Below are positions 12,701 to 25,699 of a DNA stretch of 52,054 nt, in pieces. The notes under the pieces were generated by a model, which saw only the letters and a list, made by a program, of their open reading frames with translations, was not told where the DNA came from and did not search any database. The position numbers were made by a program, and so were the translations under genes. The DNA is from Echinococcus granulosus (Eukaryota > Platyhelminthes > Cestoda > Cyclophyllidea > Taeniidae), in the NCBI RefSeq assembly GCF_000524195.1, contig NW_020170404.1, forward strand, positions 895,495-947,548, written 5' to 3'. Each line of letters starts with the position of its first letter. Within the stretch, counting starts at the first letter, position 1.

Positions 12701-15700
12701 TTAAGACAGTGCTGCTTTAAAATCCCACATCTTAAGCGAAATTCATAATATCTTTAGTGCAATTTTGCAAATAATTATTATTTTACCTAGTTTTTGCGTC
12801 CTAAGACCACAATTTCTGAAAAGGCTAATTAAGGAATTTTAAATGACTCTTCTGCTGGCATTTTCTTTGAAATAACTCCTTAGGTTTAAGGGAGGTTAAG
12901 TTTCTGAACATTTCAATTGGAATTTTTGCCCACCTTTCCTATGGTGGCATGTTCTAAATACTCGCTGATAAAGTTAGCGCGCTCAGTCGTCTTCAATGGG
13001 AGTTACGCCATTTTACATCCGAAAGTTTCATTACATCCAGATAACATTGTTGCACATGTACGTTGATGTTAGAGGTGTGTGCGATTATGTCGTATTTTTA
13101 CCACTTATTCCGTTGTGAAGCCAATATGAGGGAGAGAATAAAGCCCGGACTTGGATTCAGAGATAAGTGCATTATAACAAAACCGTCTAGTTAAAGCATT
13201 TCTATCAGCCAAAGAATCATATCATTTGTCAACTGGCTGCTGAATACCAACCGAATGCCTCCTGCTCCTGGAATCATATCATTAGGTTGCTAATTTGCGG
13301 AAATCACCGCTTTGATTCTGAATCAATGTCAACCGAGAAGAATTCCCTAAACCGTTTATCTACAATCCGGACACCTATTCATTCAAAGACGATTCGGACT
13401 AATCATTTAACACGTCTTGCGTATCTATCGACCAGGGTTAGGTGGTAGAGGCATCGATGTGCCGCAGCGCCACTCCCGATTAATGGACCCTTTCTGCAGT
13501 TCACGTAGACGTATTCCTGCAATGCCATTGGTCGAGGGTGTGGGTCGCCCTCCACCTCAACGTGCCCCTCGATTTCTCCCCTCCTGTGTGCGTTGATAGG
13601 CCATGGGCAAGGCTGTCTATTAGTTTCGCAGGGTGGGAAGGAACGCAGCTACTGCGAGTTGTTCACCGTGGGAGGGTCTCCGAAATTTCATAATTCGTGT
13701 TTATCCAAAGGCATGATTATGGAGTGCTTACTTAATTTCCTTTGAGCTATGTTAGTGCTAAATGGCACGACAAATTAGTGCACTGTGTCCATTTGCATTC
13801 TTGATTTTGCGCGCTCTTTTAGGCATAAAAGTGCAGCTGTTTGGTATCAGTAACGTTGCATGAATAAATTACACTCTTACAAGTGACTTGGAATGTGACA
13901 TGGACAGAACACTGCCTTCTCCAAATTCCACCTTCCACCCGGCAAGTAGTCAGCCCAAACTAAACATAATATTACAATATAAATTTTCCTGTTTAGAAAA
14001 GCCCGTCAATCCAGGGTGATTTGAGTGAATTACATTTGATGTTGCCAGCCCGTGTAAGATACCTTATTCCGGTTACTAGGGTTTATGCAGAATATGATGT
14101 ACGGGTAAGACAGGTAATAGGCAATGCCACTTCCGGGCCGAGGCGCGGCCTTTAAAAATCTGATACCTGAGCTTTGGCCCCTGCTGATGTACACCTGAAA
14201 AATCGTCTTTCATTCTCGACACAAATGGGCATTCAACGATCATCTAGATGCTCCATGGAATAAGCCCAGCTAACGTTTGATTGGCACGATAAGTTAGTTC
14301 ACAAAGAAAGCATCCTATACTAAGTAGTATCATTAGTGTCTCTTTTGTATTTCTAATCTTTTTGAGGGCATTTTAACCAGTATTTTTGGTTCGATTTTTT
14401 GTATAAGCGGTAATTTACTAACGGATTCCTCATGATAACAGACTGATGGCAGTTCTCCTATAATTCCGACTGTATCTTCTTCGGTCGAGCTCCATCGAGG
14501 TACTATAACCATTCCTCAATGAGAAGGTGTCGCTTTCTTCAGTTTTTACAGCCCTGTCATATCTGAGCAGGCCTGCAAAAGGTACTTAATTTGTTCAAAA
14601 CCGAGAACAGCGGTAGGGCTGATGAGGTGCGTCCTGAAACAGAGAAAACGTAGAGTTTTGACGCATAGCAGTTCAAGTTAGGGACTCTTGCTGCTGTAGG
14701 TGCATATGCCTTATCAAAGTGATTACTCTGGTTTGAAAAAATCGTTTTTCCTAATTCCCGATCGGTAAGCAAATATTTGTTAGGAAAGAAGGGCAAAATC
14801 GGGACAACTTGGCCTAGAACAGCATCCCCAACGGACCAAGTTGTAGCTTCTACCACTTTTACCAGTACTAGAAATCCACCTATCTAAGTACTTGGGCTGC
14901 AAGATCCGATGAGTGTTTAACGTTATTTTAGGAAGTCGTCCTCGCGCTCATAAAGGATGCAATGCTGAAGCTCATCGACAAGAGTCCCTATTTCCTTATT
15001 GACGGGTACCCGCGTGAACTTGAACAAGGAACTCGTTTCGAAAAGGAGGCAAGCTAACTTACTTACTTTCCTCTGCCATAAATTTTATCAAAGTAACTGC
15101 TTAAAAGCCTTAAAAGGAACCAAATAGTGTGCTGATTCAAGTAGAGCATATTGCATCAAAAGAGAATCTGTCAGTGTAGGAGGATGCACCAGAATTAGCA
15201 CTTGACAAGAAACGTAATCCTAATTTTGTGCACTGAAATGATTTCCTGACGCCAAAAAGTTATCTTCTCGTCTTTCTGCTTACCTTAACAACAGATGAGA
15301 TCGAATCATTACTTTTATGGGAATTAAAAGCCAGAAAAGGCTTGACACATTTGTGGTTTTTTGTTATTTCTGACCATTGGGAACCGTTAAAATGGAATAT
15401 CAGTGACATCGTCTAAAACAAAGTTCAATTATTTCACATTATCGCCGCATTTCAGCCACTATTTCTCACTTCCAAAAAGAATTTAAATGTGCCTGAAGTG
15501 CAATTTTGGATGTTAACTCTTTGGGTATTTGAGTCAGACGTTAGCTTTTAAAGTTTGTTAACGGTATAACGCCTAATTCAAATTCAGTAGCAATTTCAGC
15601 ATTTGGCAGGCTTCTGTGGCCCTGGTTAGCTGTCGCAATCCTCCCAGCTAAGGTCCATTTCTTTTGGCCTGGGTCAATTAAGCGGCTAAAGAACACGACA

Positions 15701-17015
15701 AAGCTGTAAAATTCTTTTTTTTTTCATAAAAATGTTTGAAATTAGATGCGTCACCTTTAATTGGGTGAGTTGGCATTATCCTGCAAGATTATTGCTCAAT
15801 CCCTAAGGTCAAACGGTAGTTTATCCTCACTTCCGCCAATCAAATTTGGGGGATATCTACTCACTGTAGTCGCCCAATCAGATCTCGGGAAACCGTGACG
15901 GCTGATGGCAGGTAGTCAAACATTCACAGCTGGTTTTTTTACAACCTGGTGAAACGATGTGGTTTTTTTACACTTTGACTGTTTTGCGGACAAAAAATCC
16001 CCTTTAGATTCCAATTGTGATTTACAATATGTATTTGGTGCGGTGGCGATGCGGGAAGCCCAACACTCCTTTTGAAATTTTAATAATACCACATTTCGGA
16101 TATGATAAGTCAACCTCCCTCTATCTGCATCTTCACGAATGTGACAAAATAAAAGGCAGATTATGAAAGACAAATAAGTATAAAAAGCCCTAGTCGCCAA
16201 CCTATTGTGCCGGGAGGCGAACGACTCGCCTGTCCATGTAGCATTACCAGTGAGGCGTACTGCAACTGTTGACTTTAAATTGGTCCAACAGGTTGCCCAA
16301 TGCTTTGCAGTGCTGTATTTTGAGGTGAGTGAGGAGGTGATGAAGCAGCGTCTTCTCAAACGCGGTGAGACGAGCGGTCGTGCCGACGACAACGAAGCCA
16401 CCATTGTGCAGCGTTTGAAGACTTTTGAGGAGAAGACTGAACCTGTCATTAAGCACTACACTCAAAAGGGTAAAGTTATCAAGGTCAGTCCTTCACCTCC
16501 TTTCTCCCTATCTTTCATCTAACTGGTCAGGCCTACTGTCAAAGCGACGACGTAGAGTATGACTTATTTAGGCATTATCCATCCTACTTTTCGTCTTTTC
16601 AAGAACAGGGAGTGGTACTTTTTCCCAATTGGGTGATATGACCTCGATACGTTCTCGCAGAGGTCTTATGCGTTTTCAACTGAATCAGTAATGGAACGAA
16701 AATTCAATCCCGTTTCCTCATACTAAGAATCATTTAAGGTGGTGCTCACACCAAATAGACTTAACTCAGGCTTCCTCAAAGTCGGATGTGAATTTAAGGA
16801 GGAATTTTCCCAAATTGTTTCCTTGTGCAAGCAAGATGTCCAATACTACTAATTGCCAGAATTAGTAGTTGCCTATACAGAGAAGGCAATAATATGAGCC
16901 TTATCAATTTCCAATCAGAGAATCACTTCCTAATTTTTAGATTGACGCTTCAAAGACCATTGATGAAGTGTTCGCTGTCGTTGTGCAGGAATTTGCAAAG
17001 AAGGGAATCAAGTAG
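9734..17015 (+). CDS. AK1: Adenylate kinase isoenzyme 1 (cytosolic)
   Basis: Five exons: 9734-9779, 11907-12070, 14932-15048, 16292-16483 and 16941-17015, all in phase, 197 aa (human AK1 is 194). It catalyses ATP + AMP to 2 ADP in the cytosol. Visible signatures: P-loop GGPGSGKGT at residues 16-24 with Lys22; NMP-binding block [18 protein letters not shown] at 94-99 with Arg98; the short LID block [15 protein letters not shown] with Arg133 and Arg139; and QRL with Arg150. The catalytic arginines match those known in AK1. The short LID places it in the AK1/AK5 class and not the mitochondrial AK2 class. Intron 3 has no usable GT donor: the exon ends GAG and is followed by GCAAGC, so this is a GC-AG intron. 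Exon 1 starts at an ATG 19 bases after a weak AG acceptor-like site. Candidate polyadenylation signals AATAAA lie at 17593-17598 and 17631-17636, 580-620 bases after the stop. Introns 2 and 3 (2.9 and 1.2 kb) hold no recognised gene. Confidence 0.96.
15049..15054 (+). other. Non-canonical GC splice donor, AK1 intron 3
   Basis: The boundary GAG|GCAAGC at 15048/15049 is required to join GFEKE-type residues to VAQCF with phase 0. A downstream frame read-through stops after three codons. The rest of the donor (AG|GCAAG) matches the strong consensus usually seen at GC-AG introns. Confidence 0.85.
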
Positions 17016-18580
17016 CCTGTGCACGGAGTGGAGAGCGTGCCTTACTTTCGCGTCTCGCCTTTCTACACATCTCTGCCTTTCTCACTTAGTTTACACCAAA
17101 GGAAAGGAAGCTGTGGACTATCTAGGGCAATAATATGCAAAGTAATTTTTCTTGATCTTTTCCGCATTTTGGCTTGGGGAAATTTGGCATCGAAAATGTG
17201 TACGTACTTTAAGATAGTAGTCTCAGACATTTAAATAGGAAATGGAACTGTTAACGGGAGATTAAGAGTGCGGTTAATTGAAACTTAGGTTTTTAAATAG
17301 ACACCAAGGGGTGATGATACTCGGTTAAAAGGGAACTCAACAGGTCTTACATCAGCGTCACGCTGACCTGGACCGCAGGCCACAAAAGCCGAAAGTAGCA
17401 TTTCCTGGCGGATGTTAACTGGTCACGCGAGATTTTGCTACCAAGTGGGTGACTTTACAAAGGTAGAGTAAGTGTGATGGGTTCCTAGTGGCAGTTTGGA
17501 TAGTAAAGGAATCAGCAGCATTTAGTGTCATCTTAGATTGTCATGTTAGGTTTTACCATGGAGGTCCTGGTAGTAAGCGGAGCATGTGAGAAAATAAATT
17601 TCTTGAAGCTTAAGGTTCATGAGAAACGAAAATAAAATGTAGTATTTATTGTTGTCTAGGGCGTTGCTATTTGATTAAAATTATAAATGCGGTGAAATCA
17701 CATCTCTTATGGAAGTAAGCCTTTTGGTTCAACTACGATAACTTAATCGAGCAGTTTGACAAGAAAACAAAGGAGAGTTAGCGGTTGGAGAATGTATACG
17801 CACAGTAATGTACACGCACCTGTACCGATCAAGGTTGCTACTTTCTGTCGAAATGAGGTTTGTGGGGAGGCACTTCACAAGAATACTAGGGAAGTATTTA
17901 GGCAATTTTCTTTGATATAGGAAACTGAAGCAAACCTGATGTCGTAAATAAGACTAACAAAAGGGTATCAGAAAGCCCTCCACTCTCAGTAAACTTAAGC
18001 TGATCCGTCGCTACCACCAAAGCCAGGAATCTGTAATTGTAACGTCCGGAGTATTTTATGAATTAGTACTTGGGCAAATTGGTATGGAACAACGTGTGGT
18101 AATAATATATGGAAGAGATGTCGGGCTACTAGCGTGTTTTAAAGACCATGCTGCAGAACTGCAGCACAACCCTTAGAGACTCTAGTGTCCCGCAGTTAGG
18201 CATAGCACTATATTGATATAAACCCGACTGAGATTATTTTGCATGGGATATTTTTCATTAGAGGCTTAAAGTTGAACCAAAAACAAGTATAAATAGCCAG
18301 CATCAATTAATATTTAATTTAAAACACCGTAAATTGTTGTATAAAAATTTTGTTTTGGTACATTAAAACAATTTATAAGTGCAGGTCTGCCACGTCAATT
18401 ATCAGTGAATATTCTTTGTTGTTAAAAAAGCGCAAAAATTATGAAAGTGTTTGTTTTGCTCTTAGCTAGAGCATAGTTTGAAAACAACTGAAACCGACAA
18501 TGCATCACCCACTTGATCTTGTTTGAATTCACTGTAAGCCCCGCACCACATGGTTAGTTTTTTCGGCTATCGTCTCCCAG
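17016..18580. other. Intergenic, AK1 to taperin-like gene
   Basis: No coding exon recognised. It includes the AK1 3' UTR candidates noted under that gene. The last 40 bases are pyrimidine-rich and end in CAG at 18580, three bases before the next start codon. Confidence 0.5.
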
Positions 18581-18583
18581 AAA

Positions 18584-20086
18584 ATGGCAATGGCTGCGGC
18601 TGGGACTGTAGAAGCCATGAAGAGGCTATTTGAAAACGGTGGAAATTCAGAATCAGGATCTTTTATAAATGGTCATGATAACCTTCACAATGGAACATCT
18701 CGTGGCTCTAATAGCCACAGTAATCTTGCGAAAAGTGTTAATATTCAAAACGGCCATGCAAACAGCGTTTTGTCTTGTAGTACCTCAAGCGAACGATTGT
18801 ACGTAGATATGGCTTCAACGGAACAATCCAGGAACAAACTCACCCCTCCAAAAGTCAAACCTAAACCCCATGTGTATCGTAAGACAGCTCCCACTGTTCA
18901 ACCGGAATCATCAGACAAGTTCAAGATTCTTAATAATAATGAAAAAATAAAAAGTGGCTCCGCAGTAGGATCTTCTATGCTTGGATACAAGGCTGCTAAT
19001 GGAACGAAGGAAAATAATGTTCCTCCCTCGAGATTGCCTATTTCTTCCAATGAACCTGGCTCTAAACACTCAGCAGTGTCGGGGAATGATGTTGGCATTA
19101 AGACAAATAAAGAAAGAAATGAAAGTGATGCACTCTCGTCTGTGTCCATTTCTTCACGAAATCCCTCTAAGAAGCCCCCACCGATTCCTAAAAAACCGAA
19201 GTCTATACTAAGTGGTTACAGCAATGATGGCTTACGTACGCACTACAAATACGATGAGGCGCTGAAGGAACAATTCGGCCTTAAGGTGGATCAATCCTCC
19301 TACGATCTTACTGGGCGCTGGGTGGCATACCAGGCCGAGAGGCAGCAAGAGACTGTCTTGAATAAACTAAAAAAAAGGGGAACTGAAACCGTCGGTAAGA
19401 CTTTGCTAAACGGAGAACCACTAAACCTTTCACGAACATCATCGATAACTAGCAGCACAGGACGGTCATATTCTAACTTTACTAATTCCAGCATTCGATC
19501 TATCCTGAAAAAGGGTCGTCCTTCATTAGGAGTTGAGGTTCGTCTTTTGTTGATTTTTTAATAATTTCTTAAATAGTGTGTGAGGAGTAATGTGCCTTTT
19601 TGTTAATAATTTTATAGAATAAAAAGAGGCTCACATTTAAGGATGATAATGAATTGATCACTAAATACAACTATCCCTCAGAAGAAAGTTATGATGATGT
19701 GGACAGCCTAGACCGATATCGATCCGCATTGGATTCGGACTCTGACTCCTCGTCGACTTTTGACGAACCAGAGGACTATAACTTTGACAACGTTAATACA
19801 GTAAACAATCCTCGATCATCAGGTGATAGAATAAACGAAAACAGGATCTTATTTGCTGGGTCCACCGCATCCTCCAGCACCCTTAAAGGCTTGACAGCGC
19901 ATCAGCAGAAGCATTCCAGTCACTCCTCCCGGAACAACTATAGCAGCAGCAAGAACAACAGCGATGCTGGCGGCGCCATTGGCAACAACAACAGCGGCAA
20001 AAAAATAACCGAGAGGAACAGCTCTGCTAAATGCTCCGAAGCATTCACATTCAATCCACTTATAGTGAAACCCTCCAAAGGTGGCA
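18584..20086 (+). CDS. Taperin/phostensin-like PP1-targeting scaffold (5' part)
   Basis: Two firm exons, 18584-19537 and 19618-20086, joined in phase 0 over an 80-base intron, give 474 residues; the second ends in phase 1 at a GTAAGT donor, so the gene continues. The protein is Ser/Asn-rich and largely disordered. Residues about 196-206 carry a PPPIPKKPK-type SH3 ligand. Exon 2 opens with KKRLTF at 320-325, a PP1-docking RVxF-type motif, followed ten residues on by YNYPSEES at 335-342. The combination of an RVxF motif and a YxYPSE box occurs in vertebrate phostensin (PPP1R18) and taperin, which target protein phosphatase 1 to actin. A later AFTFNPLIVKP resembles their TFTVNP block, although the order differs. 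Acidic stretch SDSDSSSTFDEPED follows. The ATG sits three bases after a good AG acceptor (18580), so a 5' UTR intron or trans-splicing is likely. Family assignment is from remembered motif similarity; globular homology is lacking. Possible later exons are listed separately. Confidence 0.7.
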
Positions 20087-23000
20087 GTAAGTCACACAGA
20101 ATTATTTGTAAAACTGAGAAATTATAAATTTGATTGAATGAAATCCATCTACTATGACTTCTCTTTTTTTCTATTTATCACTTTTCCTCGCCTTTGCTCA
20201 ACTCTCACATATTCGAAATCAGCCACACATTTGCTTAATGGAGCGTGTTCTTGATTATCCTCCTGCATTTACTCGACTATAATGTGACTTAAGCTTTTAT
20301 GCGAATGTCGAAAAATACTAGAAAATTTCCGCTTGTGATGGCGATCACTTAATCCGGTGTAATTGTAATGCATATCGTGTACATTAAAGTGCTATTTAGT
20401 CTCCTTAAATCCGAAATTTAACAAAGACTAAGGAAGTAATCATTAAGGTTCTTTTTTCGTCAAATGACCTTTCAGTAAGGCTGATAATGATAGATTATCT
20501 CTAAATTTAATAGGTCATGTCATTGGAGTGACGTATTGTCACTAAGTTAACACTTTCGGTTGAATTAGAGGGCATTTCCCTCTCGAGCTCTCCATCCACC
20601 TATCTCTCCCTTTCCAAAGGTGCAAATAAACAAAAAGTAGTCGACTTGCGTTGTGTGATCCCTCTGAATCCTGTCAGTTAAGACTGCATAAAAAGAAGCC
20701 CCCTCTCTCCCTTCCCCCTCCTTTAGGTTTTGCACACTCGATCCATATCATAGCCCTCCTTAAGTCTCTTTCTCCAACACATGACTCACATCCCCTCGAG
20801 GTAAACCAGGATCAATTAGTGTCGCCCTCTCTATTCTACTCTCACCTGCCTCTTAGTGCACCTCATATACACTTTAATTTGACTCTCTCACTTAATGCTC
20901 TCGCCTGTGTCGCAATAGATTCAAATTTGTCTCTGATGCTCTAGTTTTCGGTATCCCTTTACCTCTAAACGGCTATAGTCTTCCTGCCTCTCCCTAATTG
21001 CAGCACAGATTCTGGTTTGCCGATCACACTTTTTGAAGAGCCGTCAAATGTCATGAGTTGGTTGACTTTAGTACTCAGTGCATTTTTGTGCTTCCTGTGT
21101 CTCCTCTATGCATCTAATCACCTCTTAAATTACAAGCCATGGCATGCTTATCTTACTACTTACTAATTAAAAACTGGCAAATCGAACAGAGGTCAGATTT
21201 ATTTGATACTACGGGCAGAAAATAAGCACGGCTTTTGAAAGATCAACACCGCGATTGGGTATGGTACAGATGACAATCACAGTTCCAGAAATGCACATAA
21301 CCTACGGTATTGTGACTTTGTTGTGATGACTGCATTCTTCGTCTCCTCACAATCAGGGCATCCTATACCGTGATGGGTAGGTAAAGGCGATGAATGAGGC
21401 GGGGATGGGGGAATGAGAGGAGCAAAAGAGGGCGCAAGAAGTTGGAACCAAAAACGAAAGTGACGCCGTTAGCATTACATTTCGCCCTTTTGTGTTCAAC
21501 TAAATTATCGCCACACCCTAACTTTTCAAAACTCGTAAAGTTCTGTTCTACCACTTTGCTACTCGAGCAATATCTGCTTGTGCATTGACGTCATCGGTGG
21601 TTCCAACCCATTCACCTTTAGGTTAGGCCTAGAGACATTCTGATCTCTTCCAGACTTCTCCAAAAAGCTGTTTTCCCCGGAAACTTTTACCTACACAAAA
21701 GCTGCATTAGTCTGATTATGCGTAGAGAGGAGCATGGTATAGGGGGACTTAATGGAGCCTTACGAGGGAAGGCACATGCCTTCTTCGACTGCCAAATTAA
21801 TAAGTTTGCACAAGTAGATTTCCACCAAGCAAGGCAATATTCTCTAATTAGGTTAGGAGACAGCATAAACATTATCTCCTTTTTTCTGTTTGCAAGTGGT
21901 CTGTAATGTTAGTCTGCCTGCGTTGCACAAAGTATGATCGCGACGATTGCATAAACGTAGTGAACGACGAGATCCTCTCTACCGTACTTAATCAAAAAGA
22001 CTAGACATAATCAGTTTTGAATTTAAATGGAAGTACGACTTCAGTTGCCAAGGCTTATTTGTGTCATAAAGCATCCAAAATTGTATTTTTCGCAGTTTTT
22101 GAGGCGAAAAAGGAAAGGAAAGGAAAGGAGAGGGAGGGCTGTCAAACGTTGATTATTGCATTTAGGGGTTAATTTGATCCAAATCCTATTTACTGACTTC
22201 GTTAGGCACGTGCAAGTGGGGGTATTGATGATCATCTCCAAGACAAGATGACATCACTCATGTGAATTTAGTCGCCGCCTGGCGTCTATTCGGCGGGATA
22301 TTGCTTTCAAGTTCAACAGTGTCATTAGGCGTGGTCTCTGGAAAAGTTTACTCGATAATTGAGTGTCTCTTCTACAATATTTGCTCTATTTTAAAGGCCC
22401 CTTTTTTTATTTGTTGAATGGATTATCCTCCTGCCATCTATTCTATGTAATATCTGCTTCCAAGTCCGAGGTTTTCCCGTTCTCTGCTCGCCTATTTCAA
22501 TGCCTCGAAGAGGCGCGGGTGACTAACACACTTAATTCAGATCTCATATTTACATAAGAGCCTCTCCATAGATCTTAAGCATTGAAGTGAAGTGATACAA
22601 GGTCGGCTATTCACAAAAACCTTTGTGTAAGTTACCAGTTTTTCCCATAACCCTCAATGATTCATGAATAATCGGACTTGAAGTGTGCTTGAACGCCAAT
22701 TCTAGGATGTTTTGAAGGCTCCAAGAAGCTTTTCTCTCAGCCGAGTTCAAAAGCTGTGTAGAAGGACGTGTGGCATCTATCGCATCCAGTTCAGGCATAT
22801 ACGATGTGCGGAATAGACTGACGAAGTGTCAGGAGATGGGGACGGAAGACTGCCTAATGTCTTTGTCAACACGCAAATTTTGGTAGTTATTGTTTTCAAA
22901 TCCAAAAACAGCTATAGATGTCACTTCTCCTTTAAGGGAATACAGTGTCTTCTATTCCCATGTCAGCGGAGTTTTTCTACTCGTCGGATATGTATCCTTT

Positions 23001-23090
23001 GTGTGTTTCCTTATTGTCTACTCAATCTGTCCGATAGCCTTTGATTTGGGCTAACACTTTTCTTCAAATTTGACTATCAACTTATTGAAG
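20087..23090. other. Probable intron of the taperin-like gene
   Basis: No convincing coding exon. It contains a (AAAGG)n microsatellite at about 22108-22137. The sequence is otherwise AT-rich and featureless to the eye. Confidence 0.4.
22108..22137 (+). repeat. (AAAGG)n purine microsatellite
   Basis: About four AAAGG units followed by a degenerate G/A-rich end. Confidence 0.8.
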
Positions 23091-23217
23091 GGTTGCGAGG
23101 CCTGTTTTTTACCTGGAAGTCCTCAATATTGACAAGACTCGTGACCAAATAGTGGCCTCGATGCAGGGAATTAGTCTGCATCAAAGTGGAGGCCGTAATT
23201 GGTTTCAAAACAAAGAG
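23091..23217 (+). other. Candidate coding exon A
   Basis: Open stretch of 42 codons between AG (23089-23090) and GAG|GTCAGT. It reads VARPVFYLEVLNIDKTRD onward to NWFQNKE. The frame is closed just upstream by a stop. Phase in is 2 and phase out is 0, which does not fit directly after the firm exon ending at 20086. Its LNIDKTRDQIVASM stretch resembles LDIAETRELIAMMR in exon candidate B. It may be an exon of the taperin-like gene, of another gene, or a fragment of a repeat. Confidence 0.3.
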
Positions 23218-24089
23218 GTCAGTCCACACACTTTTTAAGTAGAATCAGGTGTCATTCTTTCCTCTCGAGTTGGTTACAATTCAGGAAACCCTTCTTCTTG
23301 CCTCATTTGGGTTGCATAACGTCATGACCTAGCTGATGGCTTAGGTGTGCTTTTGAACGCCTGGAGGATGAAGAAAACGACTATTTCTATTGTCTACTTG
23401 ATCGTGTGTGCCGTATTTTTACTTTACCAAAAAAAGGGAAAAATATGTCTGTAAAGATGACTAACTGTTTTATTTTCAACTTTTTAAAGCTCAGTGGGTG
23501 CTCCTCTCGAAGCAGTGAAACTGTCATTCTTTTATCCAAAACATTTTTTTTCTTTTGTGTAACTTCCTGCCTCAAAAGGAGGTTTATCTGAAAAGCTTCC
23601 GATAGCTGAATTTGTGGGATTTTATAGCATAAACTAGATAACTGTGGAAAGTTTTTTAATCACTGTTACAGCTCACACATAATCCTTTCTCAACGAGACA
23701 CATGATTAATGCGAATCCCACATTTTTGCGAGCTTCTGTACCTAATTTTCAGCCCTTGCCACTTTCATTTCAATCTCACCCTTATCTCCCAACACATGAT
23801 CAGGTGATTCTCTAGCGCTGTAGCTTTGAGGATGAGGATGGGAGGAGCTTTCTCTTTGCTCCCCTCTGAACCCAAAGAGAAGTGCCGCTCCACACCGAGT
23901 ACTATCGAAGGGATCCACCTCTGGCATGATTGTCAGGTTTTCAGCAAGTAAACAAGTCTTAGTAAAAAACCGTACCTTTAGTTCACCACAGGCGCATACA
24001 AAGCCTAGTCTCCTGGAGCGAGGTGGCGCTTGCCTCAGAGGCGCGAGGTAGGCGAGCAGTAAGAAGGTTTTCTTGCCTGACACAAGTTA

Positions 24090-24600
24090 GTCACTTAACC
24101 AGTCAGTCGGCCAATTAGCCGGTCAGTCAGTGAAGAATCGACTGACAACGTGTTTTTATAGTGCGTGTGAAAGAGACGGAGATTGACAAATTGATGGTGT
24201 CTCAAGTTCATTATCAGGTGTTCATTTGCTTAGCTTCTAGTACGACTTGATTCTTCCAGATGGTGGAAATGCAAACAAATTATCTCACCATCAGTGATTG
24301 TTATTGCCACGCTGATCTCGAATTATTCCAAGTATATTGAAGAATAAGGAGTCGTCTTTCTGAATAACAGATGTGGCACCAAAGCGTCCACCTGTCCCTG
24401 ATTTACGTCACCAGAATCAAGTAGGTAAAGCCACCTGATACTCTGCTGCATAGTCTGTTACCCCACCAGATTTGAGGGGAGTTGATTTCTACATTCTTGC
24501 AACTGATTTGACCTTGCTTCACGGGGAAAATATCCGGAGGAAGGGGGTCACAATGCGGGGTACAGCAACCGTAAACCAACAAGTCTCTACAAGTTAGAGC
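24090..24600 (+). repeat. Diverged interspersed repeat, copy 1
   Basis: Resembles 25700-26200 in order: the GTCAGTC-rich start, the ACGTG...TTTTTA block, the GGTGGAAATGCAAACAAATTATCTCACCA block (26-base class similarity with gaps), the gap with a GATATCGAAT-like motif, and the TTACC...GGGGAGT block. Similarity was judged by eye. Boundaries are approximate. Confidence 0.4.
24371..24420 (+). other. Candidate third exon of taperin-like gene
   Basis: AACAG acceptor, then two bases that complete the phase-1 codon left open at 20086, then VAPKRPPVPDLRHQNQ and the donor GTAGGT. Phase fit and a proline-rich SH3-ligand composition matching the upstream exons support it; it is short (50 bases), so chance is not excluded. 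Confidence 0.45.
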
Positions 24601-25699
24601 AAGCTATTGGAGCGAGGTCTCCTGTGAACCCCACGTAACCCTTGCTTTAATCGCTATAGTATTGTGCGAAGTCCCACTCCCTGAATTTTCCCTACCTTTC
24701 CAGGATTTATCACTGCCTCGTGATAAAAAACCCACCAAGCATCTTGTAGCTTGCATAACCATTGTTTCAAAGTGTTACTAATGCTGACAAATGGCTCCTT
24801 TTAGCGCAACCTGTGCTCTCACCTGCGTGGGTATTGCATGATTCAGGATTCTCATAGTTTTACGAACATTTGTTGATGTGTGCAAGTCAACTTAGAGATT
24901 GAAAAGTTCGTGTATGTCGGTCAGCTTGGCAGGAATATGCAAAATTATGTTTACCATACACATCTGGACAGAAAGAGTACTTTCCGATCCCCTCCAAGAT
25001 GGCTAATCCCTAGTGATAGTTTTAGCCTTCATTCCCTTCCGTTTCCTTGTTTCCTTTTTATTCGATCAAGAAAATTTTCTAAACGGACATCTGTTATTGC
25101 AGACACGAATGCCTCGCCTCTTTTTTGCCCTCTTCCTCTCCCCCATTTCATTCCTATTGGGTGATGGGTAGCGGCAGGCAGTGCTTACCTCTTCACTCTC
25201 TTCCACCTGGAGTCAGTGATCCGACTTCAAGTGGTGAATCACCCACTTTTACTACCCTTTACACACATGAGTCGAATAAAAAGGCATTTGATGTAGAAAC
25301 TGCAAACAGTTACAATTGAGGAGTTTAAAAAGGGGGAAACATATCATTCGGTCTTTTAGAAGTTCTAGACAATTTGTCTGCACAAATCGTTTAGAGGCTG
25401 GGAATTGCAAGAAACTGAATCGCCTCACCTAAAGTACAAGTTATCGGTAGGTCAACAAATAAGTTTGTACGATTTCTAATCGCAAAAATTAAGTGATGGC
25501 AGCGAGTTTCTTTAAGCACTTTATCTCTTAAATATGTAATTGTTATAGCCTTTTTTTGATAAGACACCAGCCAAAAAAAAATCTTCTTTTATCCTTGGAA
25601 GTAGGGTATCTAGGAGTCTTCCAGGGAGGAAATGCTGCTTCAAGAATGCAAAAAAAGATTGTTAACTGCTTGGCAAGAGATAGAGCACGCAGGCACAAA

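Noticed and set aside
12267..12704. 145-codon plus-strand ORF inside AK1 intron 2
   Set aside because: The composition looks random, it has no recognisable domain and it lies within a well-supported intron.
15916..16449. 177-codon minus-strand ORF over AK1 exon 4
   Set aside because: Much of it is the antisense of the conserved AK1 LID exon; the remainder has no recognisable motif.
19300..19494. Minus-strand ORF opposite the taperin-like exon
   Set aside because: Antisense shadow of a coding exon with a consistent splice model.
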